A stretch of 64,000 nucleotides of DNA from Tetmemena sp. SeJ-2015 (GCA_027382625.1 JAJKFJ010022370.1:1-64000), one strand, 5' to 3'. Positions 1 through 12,020 are shown, counted from the first letter of the stretch. Made by a program: numbers and translations. Notes: a model not told the origin generated them from the sequence alone.

Positions 1-102
1 GAATTAAATTAATGCCAGAATTTATCAGTTTAAATAAGAATTTCCCTTTTAAATTGTATAAAAGGCAGCCTACAACAATAATTGTATAATTAGATTTAAG
101 AT

Positions 103-1119
103 ATGTCAAATACAATTTCAATAATTGATCAGGACAGTTTCGAATTACATAGATGGGGAAAAGACATTGGCCCATCCTAAATACTCAGTGACCTTATAGA
201 GTATTACATCAACCAGCAACCCATGAAATTCCCTGAATTAGTTATAGATAAATATCTTCCATTTAAATTCATGAATGCTATTTTTAAATACTCCTAAAGT
301 CTAAAACAATCTAGAAATTTGCTTATTTCTCAAATTGTTATATAAATTTTCTTATTATCTAGGAGATGTGCTAATCCTTTTACAACATTCTTTTGTCTGT
401 CTTTTCAGAGCAAGAGTTAGATTGAATTTATTATGATTTTATAGTTGACTGTGAACGTTTTGCAATAGGTACAGAAGAAAGCTATTTAAAACAACTTTTC
501 CAAAGTGCTTCAATTTAACTAAGAAATTAACTAAGGAAGATTCTAAACGCTGTTTTCTAACACAGAAGATAACTTGAGGGTATCAAATAAATAGCATTTT
601 TTATTACATTTTATAATTTAAAAATTATTGAATTAAAAAAAAGAGAAATATTAAAAGCCTCCTCAAGATTATGAGGGACAAACCATAACTCCTTGGTACA
701 ATCAATATGAATTTGAAAGAATGATCGCGAATATGAAAGCTTGGATGTGTGATTTTGGGACTAAAGAAGAGCCCTTTACAAATAATTTGTATGGTAACTT
801 TAAAGGAATGGGGGAATCTCTAGATCTCAAAAATATGATTCCAGAAAATCTTTTCCCTAAAATCTCAAAAGACAGCATGAGTATTGTCACGATAAAGATA
901 GAAGATTACAATGGAGAAGACTATGAAATTCTTACAGAACCCGTCAAAATTTAATTCTTCGCACATAATAAAAGCTAAAATTTTAGCAAATGTGTATCAA
1001 TCGTCTTATTGGATAAGCAGAGAAAAATAATTTTAATTCCTTAGTATATCGATTTGAAGCATAATAATATTCCTTCATAAAATTATGCAATATTTCCATT
1101 GATTATGAGAAGTGAGTGA
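103..1119 (+). CDS. Hypothetical protein, 338 aa
   Basis: Read with TAA/TAG as Gln this is one open frame of 339 codons from ATG at 103 to TGA at 1117; the length is an exact multiple of three. I do not recognise the family. The N-terminal third is polar with hydrophobic stretches, the middle is Gln/Asn/Lys-rich, and the C-terminal third (from about residue 205) is a normal-composition domain with Trp, Gly and acidic residues, including the stretch around NLYGNFKGMGESLDLKNM. No signal peptide is evident. The middle (about 350-650) is so AT-rich that a hidden intron or IES cannot be excluded. Confidence 0.55.
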
Positions 1120-2175
1120 TTAATTATGGTGATATGAAATTAACGGAGTTTAGAAATGATAAAACTAAAGAGAAGTAAAAATGAATTTCCTGACTATGAT
1201 TAAATTAATTTTAAACCATGATTCTATTTATATTTATTAAACTTGCTTTTTAATTTATTTAACTGATTAATTAAATTTCTACTATTGAGATTATAAATCC
1301 AGATGAGGTATTGGCTATGGATGCATTTATAAACTATGTGCATAGAATGAAAATTATAAATTATAATTCCATTTGTCAATTCTTTTAGGTCAAATAGAAT
1401 TAAATTATCACGAATTCAAAAATGTGTATTTAAGGGGCTTCAAGTTGCAGGACAGGGCTAAATTAGTTTACTCAAATAATTAATTAAGATTATTAATGGC
1501 ACACTAAACATCAACTCCTTTATAATTACCACTGCGATAAATAATCTTCTCCTTTCCTCATTTTCAAAAACTCTATCATCTTATTGGACGAAAAAAGTTG
1601 TCAATAATAAAATGCAGACTATCTCTCACTCATAATAAAGAATTACAGCCAATTAAATAAATACAATGATAGAAAACGTAATGATTCATAAAAATAATAC
1701 CATGCATGTTGGATGAAATATGTCAGTTGTACTTAGAAAATTGCATGCAAATAACTAAAATGTACATATATTCATATTCAATGTTTTTTTTTTGTATTCT
1801 GTCTTGTAATTAAAAAGTTTTTATTTATCCCACTGTTGCATTTCACATTTTTTAATTTCTTAATTCTATTTTACCTATAATGACAAATTCGAAAATCATT
1901 ATCTCTCAGAGCAGATATAAAAGTTTTGCAACAAATTTTAAAGAAAAAGAACACTATTAAATTGATTTGATAAAGTTTTTTATAATTTTAAATATTGAAT
2001 AGTGAACCTAATAAATGTCTAGTTGAAAATAAAGAATTATCATTTTTACTTGAAATATTAAACAATTGAATGACCTTATAAATAAGTAATTAAAATTCGT
2101 TGGGCTCCTTTTTTAATGGCTATTTGGGTTTTATTTGTTTAGAAGAGCGACTACTTCATTTTGAAAGACAATTAA
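1120..2175. other. AT-rich interval without a recognisable gene
   Basis: Short homopolymer runs and TGA in all frames; I see no conserved protein, RNA gene or long repeat here. Confidence 0.5.
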
Positions 2176-3270
2176 ATGTTTAAAGTCCTATTTCCCTAAA
2201 TTGTCTATTCTCAAGCCAAGACTATTTTCAACGCTGAACTCTAATACACACTGACAAAGTCTGTTTCCGTTCACTTACTCTAATAATTTACTAAATGGGC
2301 TTCAGAAAGAACTTAAACTGAGGAGTTTGTGTTCAAGATTTAGGTTGAAATGGACACTAAAAAAGAGAATTTTCATAAACTAAGACAGAAAATTCAACTC
2401 GCTGACATTCAAATATATTAAGTATTTATTAGAAGAAAATTTAGTACATAAATTCCTAATGATCATACTTCTTAATTTGTTCAATTTCTTTAATAAAAAA
2501 TCTATTGCCCATTTTCATTTTTAATATAATCTAATTCTAACTCCAATTTACAATGTTTGCATACCTAGCACATCTCACCTTTGTATTTAATCATATTCCA
2601 AATATTTGCATCTTTATATTAAAGGGAGATGAGTTTATTTAAGTTTAATTTTATGCCTAAGTTTCTTAAGTAAAAGAAGTTTGTTTCATTTTTATTTGCT
2701 AAAGTAATTGTTTATGGTGAGATATCTTTGAGCCTCATATAATATTGAATTGAAAATGAATTACTATTATTAATTCCTGAGGTAGACGCTTCGAAGTTCA
2801 CTGACTTGTTCAATTAGTTTTAGAGCATCTTAGCAAGCTAGATGGAGGCTGAGTCTGAGAATTCTATAAGCACAGCTGACGGAGAATCTAATGAGGATTA
2901 AAAGGAAGAAGAAAAGGAGGAAGAAAAAGTTTCTTAATAAAATTAGTAAGACAACTAAATTCCTGTTGATCAAGGATTCAGAGACAGAGCAAACTTAAAT
3001 GTCTAAAATAAAATTGACGGCTATTAGCGGGATTACTAAGAAGGACAGTAGAAAGGATGCTTCGATACAATTATGAAGAAAGAGCAAAATATTAGGTTAT
3101 TGAGGGATCCCAACTACCCTCCTAATACTCTCCAAATTTAAAAAGAAAGTTAAATTAATAAATATCGAGTTAATAGTCACAGAAAAATTTAAAAGCAAGT
3201 ACAATAATTAATGAGTCTATTCTTGCAAATCTTTTATTAAAACTAAGATTATTGTTACTTCATAGCATGA
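2176..3270 (+). CDS. Hypothetical protein with acidic low-complexity region
   Basis: ATG at 2176 opens a 190-codon frame that reaches TGA at 2746; the same frame resumes at once and runs to TGA at 3268. The first half contains Ser/Thr/Glu-rich helical sequence (for example TKWASERTQTEEF). The second half has an acidic run (about 2895-2935, KEEEKEEEK) followed by a basic Gln/Arg-rich stretch. The internal TGA most likely lies in an intron or IES between about 2650 and 2785; I could not fix its ends. No family recognised. The last about 25 bases overlap, antisense, a relic described at 3243-3381. Confidence 0.5.
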
Positions 3271-3381
3271 GAGCTCTTATCTTGCTAAGTGAGGTACCTG
3301 TAGAGGTCTTCCTTGCTTCGGAACCTGTTGCTCAACTCTTGAGCTTCCACTCTAATGCTTAACATTCAAGTTTTCCTCCAT
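3243..3381 (-). pseudogene. Isolated N-terminal piece of transposon accessory-ORF family
   Basis: On the minus strand an ATG at 3381 opens a short peptide leading, after a one-base shift, into RSKEDLYRYLTQQ. About 80 bases (3243-3322) match 23644-23722 in inverted orientation at roughly 90 percent by eye, and the same SKED motif occurs in the accessory ORF of the transposon at 17.2 kb. Nothing of the rest of the domain follows here. It is either a relic of a transposon copy or a distant MDS; I favour the relic. Confidence 0.5.
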
Positions 3382-3428
3382 CTTGCTCGAGTACTCGTTG
3401 TTCTATTTGAAAATCAAAGTTATTATTA

Positions 3429-6072
3429 TGATCTAGATCCGAACGAAGCTAAGTTTTACTATTAATAGTGAGATCCTATAGGAACAAGCTGAAATAGATA
3501 GAGCTAGAGAACTAAGCGAATCAGTGAAAGTTGTGAAGATGGAGCTCTTTTTATATGTGGTGGCTCCATTTAAAATTTAAAACTAATTATACTTAAACTT
3601 AATTAGTAGCAATATAAAGTTTTCTGCAACTTAATTTGTAAAGTTCAATCGCGTTGCAAAATTAGTACAGCTATTTTTAAACCTTTCGTGACGTCGAATT
3701 ACTAACATGGTTGCCAAAAGGAATTAGTAGCACTACTAACGCGTTTTGAAATTAATTGAGCAAAATCAGCAGAATAAGAGATTAAATATGGAGCTATCTA
3801 TAATAATAAGAAATGAAGAACATCAATAACTGACGTCTTTTGCACTTGATGTTCCTGATGCTCTGCACTAGGGAACAGCATAATAAAATAATGGCGGGCT
3901 CTTCATATTTAAATTTAATTAAAGATGGCAACAACTAGCTAAGAAAAGAAAACCTTAGCAACAAGCAACTGTTGGAACAGAACCAAACAAGAGCTGTGCA
4001 CTAAGTGCAAGGGAGAGCTCTCTGAACTTGAGCTCGAGCAAAAAGATCTTGTGCTTAATTGTCAAACCAAGAGTTAGAAGTTTGGTGGGCGTTTAAACTA
4101 TCGCACCTGATGCTCCTCTTGTTTTGCCAGAGATCAATGAGGAGAAGAAAATTTTGATGCGAGTAATGTCAACGACAGTTTGAATATCTTCAGAGCCTCA
4201 ACGGCACATCAAGGAAGTCCCCTAGACAAACTAAGATTATATGAACATTAGAAAGTGGAAGGTCGCTTTTCCTTGCTCAATTTTGAACAGACATTCTCTC
4301 ACTCTGCTTTCCTCAAGAAAACATGGAAAAAACAATGGCTGAGTTCGTAATTGGGATAAGAAACTTTAAAGATGGTGCCCGCTAAGAGGCAAGCACGATA
4401 CATTGACAAGGTTCAACTAAAGAGGAAGAAGAGGAGAAGAAGAGGAAGATTGATTATGAATAAAGCTTATGATGGTTCAGTAAAGTTCAGCTAGCTCAAA
4501 GAAGACTCCCTGCTGAGAGTTGTAACTTTGGAGGAGTGTTTCAAATTACCTCCACTTGCTGATGCGAAGCGAAGAACACCATCATACAAAAGAGTATGCT
4601 TAAAGATCTTCCTTACGAATACCCTTTTAAAGAAGGGAAAAGAGAGGTCTTGATTCGCGAACGAACTGACAGTGTTGAGAGAAGCGAGGGACAAAAACTT
4701 GAAGTACGTTTTCATCTTGCTGGGGTTCTTATCGATCAATGATTAATTTGCCATTCGCCTTCCTAAATGGGAGATCACACTAAGAGAATTTCTCAGCACG
4801 AGGGGCAACAAGTACTAGCTTACTGCTTTCACTGACCTCGTTAGAGGAGTGATGAATTTGCTTTAATGGAATGTCACAAGATCTAAGCCAGAAACATCAT
4901 TATAAACTTTGAACCAGTCAGAAACTGTCATAGACTTCAACAGAGTTTAAGAAGAGAAAACATTGAGGAAGCATCGGTGAAGGAACTGCAGGCTACTTCC
5001 ATAGAGACAACTTGGCTCAACGGTTCAGTGCAGTGGGGCATTTGGTCTATAGTTGCAAATCATACTTTAATGCGATATGAACCAGAGGAATACTACTATG
5101 TGAAATGAAGATATGAATATATGCAACAAGACATTGTAAGATAGACAAGATCAAAACTTTGAAAAAGTTAGTAAACAAAGTATAACAAGCAACCTATAAA
5201 CCTAACACTTTAGTTATCTGAGAAGAGAAGCCTTAAAGGTAATTAAATTCAGAGAATATGATACGACTAAGGGCACCTCCTAAAAAGACTTTAGATTGCT
5301 GTTTAGGGTTAAATTTAGATGATTTAAGATTAATAAGAAAATTAATTATACACAATTATTTCACTTTCTTTTATATTATGGGGTTTTGGTTTGAATGCTC
5401 AGGAAGTTTTACTATGTAGAGAAGTTTAAAGAAATTACTAAAAGAATTATAAGTGGAATTTATATTCCTAAGAATACAAAGAAATTAAATTATAATTTAT
5501 TTACAATTCATACTCCTGATTACCCTCATTCTCAATAGCAAATTTCCTCAAGCTCAATTAATTTATTCATACAAATGTAATTAGGAACAGTATTTATAAA
5601 TAATATACCAAAAGAGTAGAATAGAGCTATGGGGTTCGCCTTTGAGGAAATAAACCACGGAAGAATATAGGCAGAAGCTAATTACAAAAATATTCCAGTG
5701 AAGAATCTTGGAGGAGATGGAAAAGGCATGTATCCATCTTAAACTCCTACTGGTGTTGAATATAAGGATACACCATAGTATGCAGATGGAGTTTATCAAG
5801 TAGATGGATAGATTAAAGGAGTATAGTTCAAATATACTAGCAACTAAGAAGGACTATAGGCTCATGAAAGGAAATTTGTTGAGAGTTATCTAAATAACAA
5901 TCATGACTATTAACATTTTAACGAACTTGCTCCTCAAGAAATCATTTTTTAATTTTTAGAAAATAAATTTTGTGAATTTAACTACCTTTTTTATATTTAT
6001 TTACCATTTTAAATTACGAAATATTTCTCAGCATTGACAAAATAAATTAAGGCAGTTTTCATATTTTACTGA
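3429..6072 (+). CDS. Large unrecognised gene, frame broken repeatedly
   Basis: From about 3.43 kb to TGA at 6070 one plus-strand frame keeps returning as sensible protein, with interruptions by TGA and one-base shifts. A likely start is ATG at 3707. Seen: a CxxC-type pair (CTKCKGEL) near 3.99 kb; an acidic Asn/Ser stretch; a very basic stretch (KRKKRRRRGR) near 4.42 kb; hydrophobic-helical segments at 4.55-4.9 kb; and a C-terminal Gly/Tyr-rich part (5.6-5.9 kb) with GGDGKGMYPS. In several places neighbouring frames give the better protein on either side of a homopolymer, so sequence error is a good explanation for much of the breakage; IESs may explain the rest. Function unknown. Confidence 0.45.
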
Positions 6073-6236
6073 CCGGTCGTTAGAAATCTAACTATCCTTT
6101 CGGGAAAAAATATCTTAATAATTTCCTAAAATTGTTATTTTACAGATCTCATTTTCAAAAATAAAGTGTAGATTTCGAGGAACTGAGCTGTTATGTTTAA
6201 AATAAGATATTTTCAAGGGCATCTTTACCTTCTTAA

Positions 6237-6550
6237 TATTAACGTTCGCCCGTTTTTCACTACGGCTAGGAAGCTACTGCCCAAAATAGCCACTTTTTTT
6301 ATTTTTTTCTGAATTTTAGAGAAGGGCTTAAATCCACCCATGATTGGCATGTTGAATCCATAATTTCCCTACAATTGGGGGATTTAAAAAGAAAAAATTC
6401 CCTTTTTTTTACATTTTTCTAGAATTCTGGGCCCGACAAAGAGCCCCTTCCCAAAGTTTTAACCCAGATGGTAACTGCTTAGCCCTCTTTCGTCCGGGCC
6501 AGAAAGGGAAAATGAAAAGTTTTTTTAAAAACGGGGCTAAACGGATAATA
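6237..6550. mobile_element. MITE copy 1 with 17 bp terminal inverted repeats
   Basis: A 314 bp non-coding element. The right end at 6534-6550 reads GGGCTAAACGGATAATA; the left end at 6237 is an imperfect inverse (TATTAACGTTCGCCC). The interior matches the reverse complement of the element at 11282-11611, including shared blocks with CCAGATGG and TTTCGTCC. No ORF, so non-autonomous. Confidence 0.7.
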
Positions 6551-6847
6551 AGGAGTAGATTATCATTGAAGATAAGTTATTCCTGCTAATTATTTTTTTT
6601 TTTATTTTTAAATTTTTAAAACTTATTTTTTTCATAAAGAAGAACTAATTTGTAAATTTTAAAATCTTAATACCAAATAAATATATTAAAGCTTTTTTTT
6701 TTAAAACTAAAATTCGAAATTTTTTGTCTAAAAAAATTTTTCTCAAAAAAATTTTATTAAAATTTTTTTGTGAAAAAATTTTAAAAAGGGTTTTTTGAGC
6801 CCTTTGGATTTTTTTAAATTAAATCTAGCTGATAGGTCCTAAGGATA

Positions 6848-7685
6848 TATTATACTTTTAAGGTATGATTTTTAAAATGATAGAAATATAATGTACTTTT
6901 TACTACTTAACGTAAAAGGAATTAATGAATTATATATTACTCTGCAGGGGTATACACCATTAGGGATATAACAGTAAGTTAAAATTTCGAAAAGAGATTA
7001 GTAGGGAGAAAATTTAATTTTAGAGATTAACTATATTAACTTACATCAGATTAAAAATTTTAGAAATGGACAATTTTTCTCTAGTATACCCCTTCGCCAA
7101 CTTATTAAATTTCTATCAATAATAATTCACAGGACCACCCACCACCGTCCAAGTGAACGAAAACTACAAATAAGCAAGGTAAGTATAAAAAATTTTATAA
7201 AATTTTTGACTCATTATCTGATTTTCAGAATAATAAAATGGAAATTAATTCCATGGACCTCCATCTTAATTGCTCCAGAAATATTTTAGGAATACATAAT
7301 TGCAAGTATTATGAGTGTCTAATGAATAAATATATAAATATGAAGAACACTTACCTTGCTTATTTGTAGTTTTCGTTCACTTGGACGGTGGTGGGTGGTC
7401 CTGTGAATTATTATTGATAGAAATTTAATAAGTTGGCGAAGGGGTATACTAGAGAAAAATTGTCCATTTCTAAAATTTTTAATCTGATGTAAGTTAATAT
7501 AGTTAATCTCTAAAATTAAATTTTCTCCCTACTAATCTCTTTTCGAAATTTTAACTTACTGTTATATCCCTAATGGTGTATACCCCTGCAGAGTAATATA
7601 TAATTCATTAATTCCTTTTACGTTAAGTAGTAAAAAGTACATTATATTTCTATCATTTTAAAAATCATACCTTAAAAGTATAATA
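6848..7685. mobile_element. Foldback element 1 (838 bp, 337 bp arms)
   Basis: Two near-perfect inverted arms, 6848-7184 and 7349-7685, flank a 164 bp AT-rich spacer. The inner arm contains a GC-rich patch (ACCACCCACCACCGTCC) followed by AACTACAAATAAGCAAGGTAAGTA. The element shares this layout and clear arm similarity with the element at 14432-15263. It encodes nothing obvious. No target-site duplication was clear. Confidence 0.85.
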
Positions 7686-7688
7686 GTT

Positions 7689-8117
7689 GAATAGGCTTAA
7701 AATCCTCAGCATTTCAAGAAGGAAATTGATCTAGGGAAATTTAAAGTGAAGGCAGAGAGCGCTGAGAACATCGTTAAATTCCTAAATGATAATTAATAAA
7801 TGCTAGGAGAAATAATAGACTCTGAATAATTCAGAAATTTTATTACTTAAGAAACTTATCTTGGAATTATATATGTAAATTATACTTTTCAGACAAGAGA
7901 AATATAAGCATTTAATAAAATTCCCATTTTATAAAAAATGCAAATATAGAGCAATCTGACCCATCATATTCCATAATCTAAATTTCGGCTTCTTCATTTA
8001 ATTACTAAATTATAAATAGATTAGGATCTTTGGTCCCTTATTATTTAATTTTACCAAGACATCACAAATTTTACAGACTGCCTAAAATATTAAAAAACGT
8101 AAATTGAATTGTTTTGA
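7689..8117 (+). pseudogene. 5'-truncated gene abutting foldback element 1
   Basis: A 142-codon frame (TAA/TAG as Gln) begins 4 bases after the foldback element with no ATG and ends at TGA 8115. The peptide has normal composition (HFKKEIDLGKFKVKAESAEN, then a helical Ile/Leu/Gln-rich part). The first in-frame ATG is about 115 bases in. The upstream exon or MDS is missing or lies beyond the element; no matching coding sequence was seen in the AT-rich DNA before 6848. Family not recognised. Confidence 0.5.
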
Positions 8118-9409
8118 TATATTTGTTTCGCAATTCATATTCTCGTTGATCAATAATTTTAAGTTTACTTATCTTAGATATGACCCTAGCGACATTTTAA
8201 ATTAATGTAATTAGCTTCTCGATTTGAAAGTTCAGCAATCTAACAATAAATATATACATCTTTGTTTTAAAAAAAAAAAACATTTCATAAATTCTAAGAA
8301 CTATTTTTAAAAAATTGCCTTTAACACTTCTTCATTTTCTATTATAATCCCCGCATTTTAGGTTTTCAATTAAATCTACTTTAAAAAAATAATAAGCAAG
8401 GTTAAATTTACTCAAAATTATTCTCTATCTTATACATATTTATATTTATTAAATTTTAAGGTGAGACTTGAAGATGTAAAGAAGTAAGAGATAATCGTGA
8501 ACAGGTAATTACAATAAATTGATAATGCAAATGACTAAATCTAGTAACTACAATAAAATAATTTACAGAGCGATTATCATTAAGATATTATTACAAATAA
8601 AATGTAAAACTTTGAGTGGGTTACAATTTTTACAGTTTTGATAATTATAGCAAAAAAATTCTAAGATTCAATGTCTAACCATATTTTTTAACTTATCCAG
8701 AAATTTATCGGAATTATATTGTAAATATCTTAAATGATTTCTGAAAGTACCTCTAAGATGTGATATATCTTGATGCCACTTTCCTACTTCCACACTAATC
8801 TATTACTCTATTATCTCTAATTAAAGCCATCCAGAAAAATTTCCAAGAGTTACCTCTCTTATTTTTATAAAATGGAATAAATTTTATATCAAATTATATA
8901 TAAATCTAATTTTTTTCAAATTTAAGTTTTATGTATTCTATTACTTTTAACTGAATAAATTACTCGCCATTTATGATGATAATAAATAAGGATGTTAGGT
9001 AGGAATTTTTAAGTCATAAATCTTATCATAATCAAATTATAAAAATAGTTTTATTTAACAAATAATTAGCAATTAAAATCATATTTTCATTAAATTATTA
9101 ATCACAAAACCGTAAAATTATCATAAATGAACATTTTAATGAAAGAAAATAAAAAAATTCAAATACTAGTAAATTCAACTTAAAACATTTGCGATGCCTA
9201 TTTTTAGATTTTTCAACCTTATTATCTAAAACTCATTAAATTTCTTTAATCTTCTTCATCATCTTTGGCAACGTATTTAAAAGCCTTTTATGAAATTAAT
9301 CCAAAGCTATGATGATGAATGATGAAGAATGATGAATTATTGAGCATGTAAAAGAATAATCAAGTTCCAACCTCTTTATAGAGATCAGACTTAATTAAAC
9401 AACTCAAGC
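8118..9409. other. AT-rich interval without a recognisable gene
   Basis: Low-complexity A/T sequence with an A12 run near 8269. A short GATGATGAATGATGAA tract lies near 9310. I see no coding or RNA gene. Confidence 0.5.
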
Positions 9410-9974
9410 ATTATTAAATAGGACTTCCGGAGGAAGATTAGAGATTAGGAATTAGAGTGATTGGTTTGACTATTTAAAACCCCCACCTGTCCCCCTCATA
9501 AATATGGGGGCTCATACGGTCTCCCTCGAATGCATCACCGGTACTCTCTACTGACCACTGACCAGGGGGGCCCACAGCCGATAGCCGCAAGAGGACGCGG
9601 GCGTTACCACTCACTGCACAGGGCAATGGCCAGGAATCCCTGCAGTTCAAACCCTCCCTGACTGAGGGCGTGAGGTGCCGGTCACTCGGGGGCCTCGGGC
9701 GCCATGCCTGGGGGCTCAGTGGACTGGTCAAAGAGAGCGTGCACTCTGCCTCCGGTGTCTGATTCAGGGTGCCTCATAGCGGTAGTCATAGGATGGCCGC
9801 TGTCAGTCTCTAGTCATCCTCAACTAGGTTCGATCTGTCTTGGAATGCTCTAGTAGCACTGTAGTCGCCGTAGTCGGTGCGTCGTCTGCTGCAACCACTC
9901 TTTTTTATTTCCCTTTTTTTCCGAGTCAGCTCCATCAGCAACTCCATCTTCCTCTGGAAGTCCTATTGAATAAT
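9410..9974. mobile_element. GC-rich element with 29 bp terminal inverted repeats
   Basis: TIRs at 9410-9438 and 9946-9974 match in inverse with two mismatches; their core is AATAGGACTTCC. They enclose about 400 bp (9474-9890) that is strikingly GC-rich against flanks below 30 percent. The interior has open minus-strand frames but none resembles a known protein, and it is not an rRNA or tRNA I recognise. A small hairpin (CCCCCTCATAAATATGGGGG) sits near 9490. Best read as a non-autonomous DNA element carrying foreign cargo. Confidence 0.7.
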
Positions 9975-10280
9975 AATTCAAATCTAAAAATTTGAAAATT
10001 TGAAAGACTTTAAAATTCCCCTTTATTAAAAATATATGGTCGAAATGCAAAAGCTATGACTTATACTATTGGTAACTCTGGACTTTATGCAGCCAATAAT
10101 TTAATTTAATTGATGGTAGAAATAATAAATTCAATCCTTTCCTTTCTAAAGATTATTATAATAAAATCCACGACTTTCATAAAAAAGATAAGTTAAATAT
10201 TTTTTAAAAAAAACATTGATTCATAATTGAGAGGTCAAGAAATAAGATAACAAAAATTACAAAATGAAATCTATCAGTTA

Positions 10281-12020
10281 ATGGAAAGCATAGACGACTT
10301 AAATGTTTAGAGATAGGAATTAGAGAATCATATTAAGCAAAAGATTAAACAAGATATCAAGTATTTACCTATTGAAAAGGGCCACTTAAAGATTATTCTC
10401 AAAGAAGCTAGAAATGTTGGCATAATTACAGCAGCTGTATCTGGAATCATAGCTTTGATCATATCTAGTGACTAGGAAATCCGTAAATATCGTAATGGAA
10501 AAATTTCAGGCAAGGAATGCGCTTTGAATATTATTGCAATATTATATTTAATTAAATCAAGCAGGGAAATCATATTTAATCAATTTAGTATCTTCAATTC
10601 ACTTTCAAAATCCATTATACATCTGCTTTAATTTACATTGCTAGAGATAAAATAAATAATTTTTACACTAAATTATGTTTATTCATCCTTTCAAACTCCA
10701 CAAGTATTCTCAATCCAACATATTTTATAGCGTAAATATTATTTTATAAAGAGCACATCAATATATTTAATTTTAAGATAATCTAAAAATATTTAGAGCT
10801 TCTTTTCTTTACAAAAAAAGTGATTAAATTAAAATGGAAGAAATGAGTCGCAGTTGAAGTGTGTCCAATTGAAATAATAATTACATCATTCGATTCAGCA
10901 TAAAATTCTAAGAACTTTTTATTCTTGCAACTTTTGTGTGGGAGCGCTCGATCAAGAGTTATAAGCGACACAAGTTTTTATGAAGATGATGATGAAGACG
11001 ATGAAGAATGCGTGAGTCATATCTCACTGCTGAGAGGTGCTACGATGATGATTAAAGAAGAAACACATATTAATTTTTGATAAGCTATCGAACAAGCTGC
11101 AGATCAGGGGGTGAAACAGCGTTATAAACTGACACGAAGTTGCAACTCTCCATTTATTATTTTAACCAATCACCGGTTTTAATTAAAATTCCTACTATAA
11201 TTCATTCAACTATTAAGTCTTTGACTTTAGCTCTTTCAAGAATTTCGTTAAAATAAAATCTCTTCTAAAGCTTGCACCCACTATTATACGTTTAGCCCCG
11301 ATTTTAAAAAAATTTTGAGTTTCCTTCTGTAAGGCCTGGACGAAAGAGAACGAAGCACTTGCCATCTGGGTTAAAATTTAGTACTGTAAGAGATCCTTAT
11401 CGGCCGAGTATTGCTACAAAAATTTGAAAAAAGGAAATTTTACTTTATTAAATCACACAATTATAGGGAACGTTCTTGACCATCATGCCAGTTATAAATG
11501 GTTTCTAACCTACTTCTCTAAAGTTCAGTAAAAAGACTAAAAACAGTGGCTACTTACAGTAAAAGCTGGCTTTCTAGCCAGTAGTGAAAAGTCTGGGCTG
11601 AACGGATAATATTATCCCTCAAACTATTTATTACAATGCAGCTTAAATATATCTATAGCTTAATTTAAAATGAAAGAGCCTAATATTAAAAGTTTCTATT
11701 AGCTTAATAAAGCTTTTTCGATTATAAATTAAAATATGATAAATGAATTAAAAAACGTGATTACTTTTTATTAAATTTGGCTTAATTTTCACTTTACCGA
11801 TATTAAAACTACAGGAAAAGCAGCCGGAATCGGATTTGTGGTAGGTGGCAGCTTAGCATTTGCATCAATTTGGGGAAATCAAGCTCTGAAATAAGGAGCT
11901 GTCGGACTAAAAGGAGGAATTGCTGCAGTTTCTAAATATGCTGGGCCTATCTTGACCGGGCTCATGCTTGGATATGCTTCTTACAACATTATTAAGGAAT
12001 TTAAGATTTTAATAAATTAA
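10281..12020 (+). CDS. Gly/Ala-rich membrane protein, split by a 1.27 kb IES
   Basis: First segment 10281-10533: ATG, a coiled-coil-like start with Glu/Gln/Lys, then a helix with a hydrophobic core (VGIITAAVSGIIALIISSD) and RKYRNGKISGKECALNI. Second segment 11800-about 12010: KTTGKAAGIGFVVGGS then a Gly/Ala-rich hydrophobic stretch and YASYNIIKEFK. The six-base repeat ATATTA occurs at both junctions in the same codon phase, so excision joins the segments in frame. The 3' end was not found; the J-domain segment at 15.7 kb, also Gly/Ala-rich, may be the continuation or a paralogue. Role unknown; probably membrane-associated. Confidence 0.55.
10834..11210 (+). repeat. Dispersed module copy 1, small CxxC ORF ending LINF-like
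   Basis: About 375 bp that recurs in direct orientation at 16731-17110. Both copies start at an ATG, contain RTF..C.FC, and end in a frame finishing (I/L)INF followed by TGA (here TGA ends at 11080). In this copy the opening frame has TGA codons and the CxxC is CNFC. It looks like a decayed small gene or gene end that was duplicated. Confidence 0.55.
11282..11611. mobile_element. MITE copy 2
   Basis: 330 bp, ends TATTATACGTTTAGCCCC and GGGCTGAACGGATAATA, which are inverse to one another with a few mismatches. The whole element matches 6237-6550 in reverse orientation. It lies inside the candidate IES 10528-11799. No ORF. Confidence 0.75.

Larger units (their letters stand above)
10528..11799. 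other. Candidate IES, 1272 bp, pointer ATATTA
   Basis: Flanked by ATATTA at 10528-10533 and 11800-11805; removal restores the frame of the gene at 10281. It has no GT..AG ends at the junction. It contains the repeat module 10834-11210 and a MITE (11282-11611), as long IESs in hypotrich germlines often contain transposons. Confidence 0.65.

Noticed and set aside
4491..4739. 82-residue minus-strand ORF
   Set aside because: Antisense of a better plus-strand coding frame.
3900..6072. TGA read as a sense codon (all three stops reassigned)
   Set aside because: HIBADH, ORP, Jupiter-like and Cys-rich genes all end cleanly at TGA at family-typical positions, and conserved Trp/Cys are encoded by TGG/TGY. 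In-frame TGA in this gene is better explained by indels or IESs.
9476..9484. AAAACCCCC as spirotrich telomere repeat
   Set aside because: Only one unit and no repetition; spirotrich telomeres are tandem C4A4.
9474..9731. 85-residue GC-rich minus ORF as a gene
   Set aside because: Long ORFs are expected by chance in GC-rich DNA where stops are rare; composition (Pro/Arg/Ser) is unlike a folded protein and it lies inside a TIR element.
9850..10050. Minus-strand ORF crossing the right TIR of the GC-rich element
   Set aside because: It spans the element boundary and its peptide includes the TIR itself; no protein similarity.
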